Part shown: positions 16,786-25,390 of the stretch, in pieces
Layout of the letters: each line of letters begins with the position of its first letter
Position numbering within the stretch: position 1 is the stretch's first letter
Origin: JBOGXA01 sp050694175
GTDB lineage: Bacteria; Actinomycetota; CADDZG01; WHSQ01
Assembly (NCBI GenBank): GCA_050694175.1
Contig: JBOGXA010000025.1
Location: 1 to 45,313 of the forward strand
Direction of reading: 5' to 3'
DNA length: 45,313 nucleotides
Notes under the pieces: model-generated
The model's input: the letters and a program-made list of their open reading frames with translations, nothing else
Databases searched by the model: none
Told to the model about the DNA's origin: nothing
Program-made: the position numbers and the translations under genes

Positions 16786-17631
16786 CTAACCTTCGTACGT
16801 GACCACTCGGCCCCACAGGCTTTTGGTCCCCCAGATACCCTGCCGCAGGCACTCAAGCTGCACGATCTGGCTGTGGTCGACGAACAGATTCACGTCGGGC
16901 CCGTAGTTCTTCACGTACCAGCCGAAGACCTCCGGGTCGGCCGCCTCGAACATCACCTTCTCGAGTCCAAGCTCACCGACGATGTCGGCTACCACGCCCG
17001 TGCGCCAGGTCTTGACCTCCTCCGTGATGCCCTCCGACTCGATCATGATCATGTACGCGCCTGCTTCCAGGCATCGCTTGGCCACGCCTATCGCCCAACC
17101 GACGTCCTTGGTCCCCTCCTGCTCCAGTTCGGCCGGAGGGGTCGCGCCACCGGCTCCGAATTGGATGCCGACCTCGGGCTTAGGCTTGAGACCGGACTTG
17201 GCAACCTTCTCGGTGACCCGAACGAAATCTTCGACCGGGATCGTGATGAAGCCGCTCGAGACCTCGACGATGTCGAAGCCGACGTTCTTGCACTCCTCGA
17301 GGTAATGGTCCACGGCGTCGGCCCCCTGGGTCAGGACGTGTTCGATGAAGCCGCCGGTGGAGACGAGAACGTCGTGCTCATGACACACGTTGATGATCTT
17401 CCTCAACGCGTCTGGGGGCATGAGCGTGAACGAGCCACCGGCGAACTTGAGGATGTCCGCGTACTGTCCCATGGTCTCGAGGACGTCCTCGAGGTAGTTG
17501 GTTCCCACCACCGTGTAGTAAGGGCCGCGTATCTCCGTCAGTCCCCGCCTGCGCGGCTTGCCCTCCCGGCGGTTATATCGCAGAAAGCTGAAACCGCGGT
17601 CCTGTCTTTGGGTGCCATCTGCATCAACCAT
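16786..17631 (-). CDS. Phosphosulfolactate synthase-like (ComA/HSA32) protein
   Basis: A 281-residue TIM-barrel protein of the ComA family. Recognised segments are RGLTEIRGPYYTVVG, DILKFAGGSFTLMP, EHDVLVSTGGFIEHVL, FDIVEVSSGFITIP, KPEVGIQFGAGG and MIMIESEGI. Archaeal ComA joins sulfite to phosphoenolpyruvate in coenzyme M synthesis; plant HSA32 is a heat-tolerance relative. Here it follows an MmgE/PrpD gene by 30 nt with a GAGGAGG Shine-Dalgarno. No other coenzyme M or sulfolactate genes are present, so the bacterial substrate is unknown. Addition of a nucleophile to an enolpyruvate-like substrate is an inference. Confidence 0.85.
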   Translation of the reverse strand: MVDADGTQRQDRGFSFLRYNRREGKPRRRGLTEIRGPYYTVVGTNYLEDVLETMGQYADILKFAGGSFTLMPPDALRKIINVCHEHDVLVSTGGFIEHVLTQGADAVDHYLEECKNVGFDIVEVSSGFITIPVEDFVRVTEKVAKSGLKPKPEVGIQFGAGGATPPAELEQEGTKDVGWAIGVAKRCLEAGAYMIMIESEGITEEVKTWRTGVVADIVGELGLEKVMFEAADPEVFGWYVKNYGPDVNLFVDHSQIVQLECLRQGIWGTKSLWGRVVTYEG

Positions 17632-17661
17632 TTCTTCGGCTCCTCCTCTTCTTCGTGGATG

Positions 17662-19035
17662 TCACCCCTGTCCCACCTGCTCCAGGAGAGTGACGAGAGA
17701 GGCAGTGTCGATTCTGTCGAGGTTGGCCACCGCGTCGACGATTTCCTTCCTGAGCGCAGCATCCGCCGAGGACTCGCTAAGGCGCTCGAACTTCTCGATC
17801 ACCGACTCCGAGCTCATGGGGCGTGTGTGGAAGCCCTCGTAGTCGCGTTTTTCCACCGCCACTACTCTGCCATTCCTCAGCCGGACACGAACCCGGCACG
17901 CGTGCTCCTGCGGGAAGCGCTGGCTCAAGTCTTTCTCGGGGGTAACGACGACTCTGTGTAGCAGTGACTGGACGTCGTCGCGCCTGATTCGTTCGGCAGC
18001 GTACTGCTCCGGCAGCACCTGTCCATCGATCAGGGCGACCGCGATCATGTACTGGAGCGAGTGATCGGCCTCCTCCTTGGTGCGCACGACGGTCTTGTCA
18101 CCCTCCTCTCCTCCGCCGATGATGTGATAGGCGACGTCGAAGACGTCGACTTCCACTGCCTCTATCTCGTCGGGCGTGAAGGCCTCTTGCTCCCTGAGCT
18201 CGATGGCCGCCTCCAAAGCCGACTGCGAGTGGATCTCCGCGTTGTACTTCTTGAGGATGGTCTTGGTGACCGCATCCAGACCTTCCGAAGACCAGTCGAT
18301 GTCAAACCTTCCGGCGATCGACTCCATGAAGCCTTTGTTTCCCTCGAACACCTCTCTCGGTCCCGTGATGCCGCGCATGGCGAGGAAGGCGGCATGCGTG
18401 GCTCCAAAGGCCGTGTATGGGTAGGCAAGCCCTTTCCAGTGCGAGAGCTCCCCCGTGCGCGTCACGCGCAGCCCGTTGAGGGCGGTTCCCGAAATGGCAA
18501 TTGCGTTGGCCGCGACCGAAGGATCGAGAGATAGGACTCTTGCCACGCCCGCCGCGACGGCGTACGCACCCTGGGTGGTGTGGTCGAAGCCCCTGGCCCG
18601 CACGGGGGCCTCGTCGGAGAGCCGGCACTGCACCTGATAGGCAACAGCCACCGCAGTCAGGAGGTCTCGCCCGTGTGCTCCGGCATATTGGCCCGCAGCG
18701 AGGATGGGTGCGATGTTGTCGCTGGGGTGGCAGGTCTCGCCGGGAGCCAAGTAGGAGTCGTTGAAGTCGAGATAGCGGACGAGGGCGCCGTTATACAGAG
18801 CGGCATGGTCTGGGGAGGTCCGACCCCCGCCGATGAGCGAGCACAGCCGGCTACCCTCGAAGTCATCGATCTGAGCGCGGGCCATTCTTACGGGCTCGCT
18901 CTCCAGAGCGCCGAGCGCGCAGCCGATCGAGTCCAGAACGCGGACTTTCAACAACTCACGCGCCTGCTCCGAAACGTCTTCCCAGGCGGAGCGGGCGACG
19001 AACTCGCCCATCTCTTCGACCAAGCTCATTGCCAT
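17662..19035 (-). CDS. MmgE/PrpD-family protein
   Basis: A 457-residue protein matching the 2-methylcitrate/aconitate dehydratase-like MmgE/PrpD fold: an N-terminal helical domain with DSIGCALGA, the YLDFND segment followed by HPSDNIAPILA, GFDHTTQGAYAVAA, and KKYNAEIHSQSALEAA, then a smaller C-terminal alpha/beta domain with ADHSLQYMIAVAL. Members dehydrate or isomerise small tricarboxylates. No prpB, prpC or methylcitrate genes adjoin; the partner is the ComA-like gene. ATG 19035 or the ATG two codons later may be used. Confidence 0.9.
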   Translation of the reverse strand: MAMSLVEEMGEFVARSAWEDVSEQARELLKVRVLDSIGCALGALESEPVRMARAQIDDFEGSRLCSLIGGGRTSPDHAALYNGALVRYLDFNDSYLAPGETCHPSDNIAPILAAGQYAGAHGRDLLTAVAVAYQVQCRLSDEAPVRARGFDHTTQGAYAVAAGVARVLSLDPSVAANAIAISGTALNGLRVTRTGELSHWKGLAYPYTAFGATHAAFLAMRGITGPREVFEGNKGFMESIAGRFDIDWSSEGLDAVTKTILKKYNAEIHSQSALEAAIELREQEAFTPDEIEAVEVDVFDVAYHIIGGGEEGDKTVVRTKEEADHSLQYMIAVALIDGQVLPEQYAAERIRRDDVQSLLHRVVVTPEKDLSQRFPQEHACRVRVRLRNGRVVAVEKRDYEGFHTRPMSSESVIEKFERLSESSADAALRKEIVDAVANLDRIDTASLVTLLEQVGQG

Positions 19036-19091
19036 CTCCCGACGCTAATCCAACGCAACCTGGGGCTGAAATGTCAAAGGTCCGGTCGCGT

Positions 19092-20321
19092 TCACCGGTT
19101 CGCGGCCACGCTCAGAGCAAGCTCAACGATGCGCGCCAACGCTTGCGGGACGTCGGATGGAGACAGCGCCTTGAAATGTTGCCAAGCGCGCGCGGGCTTG
19201 TGCGCTTGGCCATGAAGTCCGGCCACGCCCTCGAAGTCTGGTACGAGTTCGATGGTGAGCTCTTGCCCCACCGTCGCGCGGATGCGGCTGTTAAGAAGCT
19301 TCTCCGCAAGGATTGGCTCTTGGCTCGGCGGAGCGTCGCGATCGTGGATCGCGACACTAGGGATGCCTACTGCCTGGCACACGCGCGCGAATAGCGGGAT
19401 GTTGGACTTGCCCCGACAATCCACCACCGAGATCGCCTCGCGGTCTATGTCGTAGCCGAGCGCCTGGAAGACGAAGGGCAGAACGAGCTTCTCGGTTCGA
19501 CCCTCCACCAACACCGCGGTTTGCGACAAGAGAAGCTCGCTTCGCTCCGCGTCGAACTCTCCCAGCGCACGAAGCTCATCGTCGGCGGGAAGCGGTTCCG
19601 GCTGAACCACTCTCGTCATGCCGTTAGAAGTCCGCTCGACGAGGGTCAGCTCTTCCAAGCGGGCAACGTTTAGGAACGCGGGCGAGTGGGTCGAGTACAT
19701 CACCTGATTGCCGGTAGCGGTGAAACGGTGGAGCAGCCGGTAGAGGTAGCGTTGTGCGTGGGGACGGAGGTAGAGCTCGGGTTCCTCAATCAACAAAATG
19801 ATCCCAGCGAGATCCGCGGCACAGCAGGATTCGATACCTTTGACGAGAGCGAGCGAGGAAGCAGCATCCGACTTGTCCCTCGCATCTGATTGAGGGTGGG
19901 TGAGCTCCTCCATCCCGCGGCGAAGGAAGGCCGCGACCTCGTGGGCGGGACCGGCTCCCGGCACCGACCCATCCACGATCCGCCCATCTCGCAACCGGGC
20001 CGGTAAGAACAGCACGGGGGCGCCTAGCCCCTCCCGATTCACCTGCCCGGACGACGGATCGGCCTCAACCGAGAGGGAGCCTCCGCCGGCGAGCAGGCCC
20101 TGCACTCGGATGACTCCATCGGCCCCCAGGGGTGAGTCCGCGGGAGACGGCGGAACATTCGGATCGAGCAGCAACCGTACGGCGGCCAGGAGGTTGGACT
20201 TGCCCGCGCCAGACTCGCCAACAAGGGCGCTGAGCGAACCGGGGTAAAAATCGGCATCCCCCAGTGAGCGGAAGCGTCGAATCCGAACGGATTCGAGACC
20301 CGACCACATATGACCGTTCAT
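19092..20321 (-). CDS. OLD-family ATPase/TOPRIM nuclease
   Basis: A 409-residue protein with an AAA ATPase (Walker A GESGAGKSN at about residue 34, Walker B ILLIEEPELYLRPHAQ at about 175, followed by STHSPAFL) fused to a C-terminal TOPRIM domain (VLVEGRTEKLVLP, DCRGKSNI, HDRDA). This is the OLD-type endonuclease layout used in phage exclusion and DNA repair. No helicase or GajB-like partner adjoins, so it is a class 1-like, single-gene form. GAGGAG lies just before the ATG. It could serve defence or repair; the sequence does not decide. Confidence 0.85.
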   Translation of the reverse strand: MNGHMWSGLESVRIRRFRSLGDADFYPGSLSALVGESGAGKSNLLAAVRLLLDPNVPPSPADSPLGADGVIRVQGLLAGGGSLSVEADPSSGQVNREGLGAPVLFLPARLRDGRIVDGSVPGAGPAHEVAAFLRRGMEELTHPQSDARDKSDAASSLALVKGIESCCAADLAGIILLIEEPELYLRPHAQRYLYRLLHRFTATGNQVMYSTHSPAFLNVARLEELTLVERTSNGMTRVVQPEPLPADDELRALGEFDAERSELLLSQTAVLVEGRTEKLVLPFVFQALGYDIDREAISVVDCRGKSNIPLFARVCQAVGIPSVAIHDRDAPPSQEPILAEKLLNSRIRATVGQELTIELVPDFEGVAGLHGQAHKPARAWQHFKALSPSDVPQALARIVELALSVAANR

Positions 20322-20739
20322 TTTCTCCTCGATCAGTCGATAGGAATCTGGTTCAGTTCGTAGGCAAATCTCCAGCTACTCTGCCACCACCAGTCGGGTC
20401 GTGAACGGTCGGGCGACCTCCGGTTCAACCTCCCGTGTAAGTGAGGCTGAGGAGGCGACGGCCCAAGTGCGATCCGTATGGACCCGTAGTAGATCGTTTC
20501 GGGAGGTCTTGTCGTTCACGGTAGGCGTAGGGCTCGACATTGGCTCCACATTGGTGAGGTTGGATCCTCTTGGCGCTTCTCGGGGAGGTGTCATCGCTCC
20601 GCCGCCTCACTAGTCTGCTGGCGTGCGTGCTGCTCGTGAGCCACGCGGGCCGCGTCCTTGCTTCTCAGAAGGCCCGATCGAATTCATCATCCAGGCGCGT
20701 CGGCATGTTGCGCAAAGCAGCCTCAGAATCAACATTTGG
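20322..20739. other. Gene-poor stretch, one doubtful small frame
   Basis: Nothing recognised. A 54-codon frame on the minus strand (20376-20540, ending LVVAE) has GGAG 3 nt before its ATG and could be a small gene upstream of the OLD-type gene, but neither composition nor family supports it strongly. Confidence 0.3.
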
Positions 20740-21216
20740 TCAGGAAGGGTCAAGGAAGACACCCAGAATGGCGCCAAATATCGCGTGGGCGATGACGGTA
20801 ACCAACGCCGTCTCGCGACCGTAATTGAGGGCTAGCAGCCCCGGTGGTTCCAAGACGCTGTCGAGTTCCGGCCCGTCTCGTTCGGTCGCCATTTTGGGAT
20901 GTATCCCCGGGAGCAGCGGGATGATCAATGTCAGCGCCGCCACTCCGTGGAACGTGCCAAATATGGCTCCCAGCCACCAGGTTGCCTGATTCAGAAGCGC
21001 GAAACCTGATGCGTAGAAGAGGGCGAAGAGCTGACCGTTGACCAAATGCATAAAGAAACCCGCCACTCGCGCCATGTCGGGATCCTCGATGAACATCGTT
21101 CCAAGCATCATCGGGATATCCATTCGCGTGAGCCCCGCCAGTTGCGAGCCCACCAAAATAGCCGTCAGCGCGACCGTTGCACCGAAGCCAAACGTCGCCC
21201 ACCCGCCCCAATCCAT
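20740..21216 (-). CDS. Four-helix membrane protein
   Basis: A 158-residue integral membrane protein with hydrophobic segments at about residues 8-28, 50-75, 78-100 and 132-155. The loop between segments 3 and 4 is acidic and Pro-rich. No family is recognised with certainty; such proteins often accompany stress or metabolic genes in actinobacterial genomes. Its ATG directly follows the stop of the glucoamylase-family gene (TAAATG), so the two are coupled. Confidence 0.7.
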   Translation of the reverse strand: MDWGGWATFGFGATVALTAILVGSQLAGLTRMDIPMMLGTMFIEDPDMARVAGFFMHLVNGQLFALFYASGFALLNQATWWLGAIFGTFHGVAALTLIIPLLPGIHPKMATERDGPELDSVLEPPGLLALNYGRETALVTVIAHAIFGAILGVFLDPS

Positions 21217-23021
21217 TTAACACCCTCCGGAAGTAATCGGGGCGCGCCGAGCCTCTTCTATCGATACCGCGGCCTGAATGAGGGTCGAATGCGTGAACGC
21301 CAGCGGAAAATTGCCAAGGAGCTCACCACTTTGCGGATCGACCTCCTCGCTGAAGAGGCCGACGTCGTTCGCATACGTCAGGAGCCGGTCAAACACCTGA
21401 TTCGCTTCGTCCACTCGGCCTCTGGGGGCGAGCGCTTGTACAAGCCAGAAGGAACACGGTAGAAACGCGCCTTCGTTTCCGGGCATTCCCTCGGCCTGCC
21501 GAGGGTAGCGGTAGACCAGCCCGTCGCCCGCGCCGAGTCCGTGGCGAATTGCCCCGGTCGTCGCTTCGACCCGGTCGAGGAATCATGCTCGAACTCGAGT
21601 ACCGGCAAAAGGAGAAGGGCGGCATCGAGCTCGCTCGAACCGTAGCTCCAAACATAGGTTTGCCGGTCCCGATCAAAGCCGTTCGCCCGAATGTCGGTAG
21701 ATAGAGCATCTCTCTCGTGCTGCCACCGTTGGGCACGCCTAGATCTAACGCGCCATTCCTGAGCGATCCTGAGCGCGCGGTCGAGTGCCAGCCATGCCAT
21801 GAGCTTCGAGTGGACGTAGTGCCTCCCTTCCCCGCGCACCTCCCAGATCCCGGCGTCGGGACGGCGCCAGTTCCCCGCGACGAAGTCGGCGAAACCGGCA
21901 ATCGCGCGCCACGTCTCTCTGTGAAGTTGATGTCCAGCGCGCGTCAGCAGCCAGGCTGCATCCACGACCCAGCCGTAGACATCGAGTTGATGTTGCCGGC
22001 CAGCGGCGTTTCCAATCCTCACCGGAACGCTAGCGCGATACCCGTCTAGGTCGTGCACCTCGCGCTCGTCTGGTACGGGCTTGCCATAAATCGTATAGAG
22101 CACGCCGAGGCGCGGACGGGTCAGGCGACTCGCGTGGAGCAGCCAGTGCATGAACGAATGCGCCTCTTTGTGTTTGCCGGCCGCGAGAAACGCGGCGATC
22201 CCGATGCTGGCGTCGCGGGGCCAGGAGAACCGGTAGTCCCAGTTGCGGGTACCACCAACCGTCTCGGGTAAGGAAGTCGTGGGCGCGGCAACCGGCGCCC
22301 CCGAGGGAGCGAACGTAAGGAGCCTGAGCGTGATGAGGCTGCGGACTACAGCGCCACGAAATGTCCCGTCATAACTGATGTCGTCGCTCCACTCCCGCCA
22401 CCACGAAACCGTCGCCCGCAGACTTGCTTCAGCTATCCGTGGCGACACGAAAACCAGCGGAGAGCGATCGGCGACGGTCAGCATGAAGGTGATCTCGTCG
22501 CCGGCGACAAGATCGAGGGGAGTTTCCCGTCCCGGCTCGATATCCAAAGACGGCTCGGTCGAAAGCCCAATTGCCAACGAGCCCCAGGAAGCGATCAGGT
22601 TTCCCTGACGCCTCTCGAATCGCGCAGGCTCACCAGGGAGGCTCCGCCGGGGCTCAAAGAGGACTCGAACCCTGATGCTTCCCTCCGTACAGCGCAGGCG
22701 TCTAACCAGCAGGTTGTGCGGCATGAGTGCGCCGCGCAGATCCAAAATCATCGCGTCCGTGAGCGTCGCGGTCCCCGAAGCAGTTTTCCAATTCATGTCC
22801 AAGACGGCAGAACCTCGACGGTAGGCGCGCGTCGTGGAAGGGACACCTTCGGGGGTGATTGAGAACGATCCCCCGCCGTCGCCCTCTACCAAGCGCCCGA
22901 ATACGGGCTCAGATCCAAATGTCGGCAGGCACAGCCAGTCAATCGACCCCTCCCGCGAGCACAGCGCCGCGGTTCGGGTGTCTCCGATCAAGGCGTAATG
23001 GCCGATAGGCGGCTGACCCAC
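21217..23021 (-). pseudogene. GH15 glucoamylase/trehalase-like, frameshifted
   Basis: The first frame (23021 down to about 21580) encodes the N-terminal beta-sandwich and most of the (alpha/alpha)6 barrel of a family 15 glycoside hydrolase: GDTRTAALCSREGSIDWLC, RNWDYRFSWPRDASI and YGWVVDAAWLL. After FEHD near 21585 the frame is lost. The expected continuation (FLDRVEATTGAIRHGLG, then MPGNEGAFLPCSFWLVQAL and LGNFPLAFTHSTLIQAA with the C-terminal catalytic region) is intact in the next frame down to 21217. One inserted base would restore a protein of about 600 residues, the usual length. Such enzymes hydrolyse alpha-glucans or trehalose. It is either a recent pseudogene or an assembly error. 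Confidence 0.85.
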
Positions 23022-23300
23022 GAATCACCGCCTACGCGCCGCAAGGGGCGGCGATGCCGGCCAGCGCCGCAGGGCCGCCCACCACGGCCGGATGCGTCGT
23101 GGCCCAGACTGCAAGCTCCTGTCCTTGGCTCGGTCGCTGAACTCACCGCGAGCTCCGAAATCGCCGGCGGCTGGCTCGAACAGATTATCCGGTCGATAGG
23201 CTCAACCGCTCGATTGTCCTGTTGCGCGCTTCGGCTGCTCCAGCACCAGCTTCAGTGCCTCGGCCGATTCGGCCGAGTCCGTTGATCGCAGCGTTGTTGG

Positions 23301-23596
23301 TCATTTGAGGACTGGTCTCAGCGGGACCTCAACCTCGACCTCGAGAACCTCCTCGTAGCTCTCTGGAGGTATCCGAGGGCCGCCCACCGCAGCGGATCAA
23401 TGTACGACCGAATGGCCTTCTTGGTGGACTCGAGTGCTTCATTCCGGCTTGCGGCACAGACGCAGAGCGGGCCCAGAACCGGGACGAACGCGAGCCACAG
23501 GTCCGTGCTGGGATCCCACTTGAGCAGGGTTTTGAATCGCATCGGATAGCTTGTTGCCAGCTTGGCGGTTTGCCGTTCAAGGACCTCTGCTTTCAC
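23301..23596 (-). pseudogene. HicB-like protein, frameshifted
   Basis: The GTG start at 23596 overlaps the stop of the universal stress protein gene (GTGA). About 68 codons encode a small alpha/beta HicB-like fold (FKTLLKWDPSTDLWLAFVPVLG, then EALESTKKAIRSYID). Then the frame slips near 23385-23400; the adjacent frame carries the expected closing strand (GGPRIPPESYEEVLEVEVEV) to TGA at 23301. Repaired, it would be about 97 residues. No hicA toxin gene is seen. The fold is also used in non-toxin regulators, so the antitoxin role is uncertain. Confidence 0.65.
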
Positions 23597-24498
23597 AAGT
23601 CATCTCCTCCGGCCAGGGTGAGCCTCCGACCCACAAGCGCGGCGCGGGCGTGTCGTGCGACCTTGTCGCTTACCGAACCGAGCACGACTCGTTGCACTGA
23701 GCCCAGCCCGCGCGAGCCGACGGCTACCACGTCGGACCCGTCCTCCTTGGCCTGCTTGAGGAGCTGCTCCGCGGGATGGCCTACGTGGACGTCCCCTTCG
23801 CATTGGAAGCCTGCGTCATCGAGCCTTCTCACGGCATGGCTCACATGCCTCTCGGCTTCTTGGAGCCGATTTGATTCGTTCCTTCGCTGGTCTGCCACGA
23901 ATTGCTGTGAAGTGCGCTTGGGCATCTCGGCTATACCTTCTTCCGGCTTCACCACCGAAGTGACGCGCACACGCACTCGACCCGGGTCTGCAAAGCCGAT
24001 GAGTGTCCGCAACGAGAACTCTGCACCGCGCGAGCCGTCGGAGCCGAGTAGAACTTGCCCGCCGACTTCTCCTAAATAGTCGTGAACGATCAAGACCGAG
24101 GTCGGGGAGGCGTGTAACACCTTTGTGCTGACGCTGCCCAGCAGGGTCTGGCCGATCCAGCTGGCACTCCCGGCACCTAGTACTGTGAGCTCGTGCCAGC
24201 CGTGCTCGATCTCGTGCAGGATGTCGAGTGGCGGGAAACCTTCAGTAAGGTGCCCTGAGGCTTTGTAGCCGGAAGCGATTAGTTCTTCGACGGTACGATC
24301 AACAACCGCGAGGGCGTGTTTTCGGCCAGCCTCCGGAGAGAAACGACCTTCCGTTCTCTCTCCCTCTTGCACGGCGGCGTCAAAGCCGGCTACGGACATA
24401 ACCGTGATCTCGATCCTGTCGCGATCTCCGATGCCAGCGAGGAGCTTCTGCGCCCCGATTGCGGGCCGCTTCCCGTCGGTTGCCAGCAGTACCTTCAC
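23593..24498 (-). CDS. Tandem-domain universal stress protein
   Basis: A 301-residue protein with two UspA domains (about residues 1-145 and 148-290). The second has the ATP-binding signature GSRGLGSVQRVVLGSVS; the first has the looser GAGSASWIGQTLLGSVS, both matching G-x2-G-x9-G-S. Such proteins bind ATP and act in dormancy, hypoxia or oxidative stress. GTG start at 24498. It is coupled to the HicB-like frame by a 4-nt overlap. Confidence 0.92.
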   Translation of the reverse strand: MKVLLATDGKRPAIGAQKLLAGIGDRDRIEITVMSVAGFDAAVQEGERTEGRFSPEAGRKHALAVVDRTVEELIASGYKASGHLTEGFPPLDILHEIEHGWHELTVLGAGSASWIGQTLLGSVSTKVLHASPTSVLIVHDYLGEVGGQVLLGSDGSRGAEFSLRTLIGFADPGRVRVRVTSVVKPEEGIAEMPKRTSQQFVADQRRNESNRLQEAERHVSHAVRRLDDAGFQCEGDVHVGHPAEQLLKQAKEDGSDVVAVGSRGLGSVQRVVLGSVSDKVARHARAALVGRRLTLAGGDDL

Positions 24499-24720
24499 CT
24501 TGTCTTCCTTTCAATTAGGCCGGTAATGGGCGCCTCGGCGACAGATTCGGCCCTCATCTCGCGCGAGATCTGCCCTGCACTTGCTCCCTTGTGGTAATGC
24601 CTGGCGCGCCTTGGTGCTTCCGAACGACGCAGTTTACTTACACATCGCATCTTCCCGACGTCGCAAGGGTCTTTTGATGTGATGCTCGGTGCGGTTCTGG
24701 AACCCAAGCACAGGATCAGC

Positions 24721-24924
24721 TCAAGTGGCGTTGACATCACACAGACACCTCACCCTCTGCATCTCTTCGCGTTCGAATAGCTCATCTGATCGATCACCGC
24801 GTAGGACAACATTGAATATGCCTTTCCTCATGGATCGTTTGAACCGCGCAGTCTGCGCGAACCACACGATTAGCACACCAGCGATGAGAGCGATGGACAC
24901 TCCAGCTCCTCTTTCCCGTTTCAT
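24721..24924 (-). CDS. Small single-span membrane protein
   Basis: A 67-residue protein from ATG 24924, chosen because AGAGGA lies 6 nt upstream; an ATG at 24978 has no such signal. One membrane segment (about residues 8-25, SIALIAGVLIVWFAQ) precedes a basic then acidic tail. The membrane segment and the following RFKRSMRKGIF resemble the first segment of the protein at 7833-8402 (VVLVVGLAVVWFGQ, then RVMNGRGFH). An operator-like repeat lies 48 bp upstream, as for that operon. Function unknown. Confidence 0.6.
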   Translation of the reverse strand: MKRERGAGVSIALIAGVLIVWFAQTARFKRSMRKGIFNVVLRGDRSDELFEREEMQRVRCLCDVNAT

Positions 24925-24971
24925 GTCGTCCTCTACAGATATCAGTTGCTTTCGTCCGAAGCCACCTTTCT

Positions 24972-24984
24972 TAAGCATCGCTAA
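24972..24984. promoter_or_regulatory. Operator-like inverted repeat, copy 6
   Basis: TAAGC-ATC-GCTAA, 48-60 bp upstream of the small membrane protein gene. From 24975, 14 of 15 nt match copy 4 at the KaiC/XRE/cupin start. Confidence 0.5.
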
Positions 24985-25390
24985 TGGTCATCAGCCAAAC
25001 CCCCGCAATCACATCCACAGTGATGTAGATGATCTCTGCTTCGCGTCGGCGCTTAGCTTTGTTACCTATCCCTTGACCTTTCAGACGTGGAGCCTCGGAG
25101 GGAATTGAAAGGCCCAAGATTGGTGGTTTGTGAGGAAGCCATGAGCGAGTTCATTGGGCATGCTCGCGGAGTTAACAGCATGGGCAATTCAGGCGTCGAT
25201 TTGTCGAGGACGCACGCCGGAACGGACCGCTGCACTGGCTCAGATGCTGGTAATCGATTCCGTGGCATCCGCAGCGGATGCGGCTCATGGTTACGCTTCG
25301 CCGAGGCCTCCCAGAACCCTGACGGAGCAGGGATCGTCCATCCCTTAGAAGCGTCCTTTATATGACAAGGTTCGAAGGGCGGGGATCGCG
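24985..25390. other. Intergenic stretch
   Basis: No supportable gene on either strand. The right end should contain the promoter of the NDH-2 gene; a TTTATAT sequence near 25357 is a possible -10 element but no -35 was assigned. Confidence 0.4.

Noticed and set aside
19092..20321. Two-gene Gabija-type defence system
   Set aside because: The OLD-like ATPase/TOPRIM gene has no UvrD-like helicase partner next to it; neighbours are metabolic genes.
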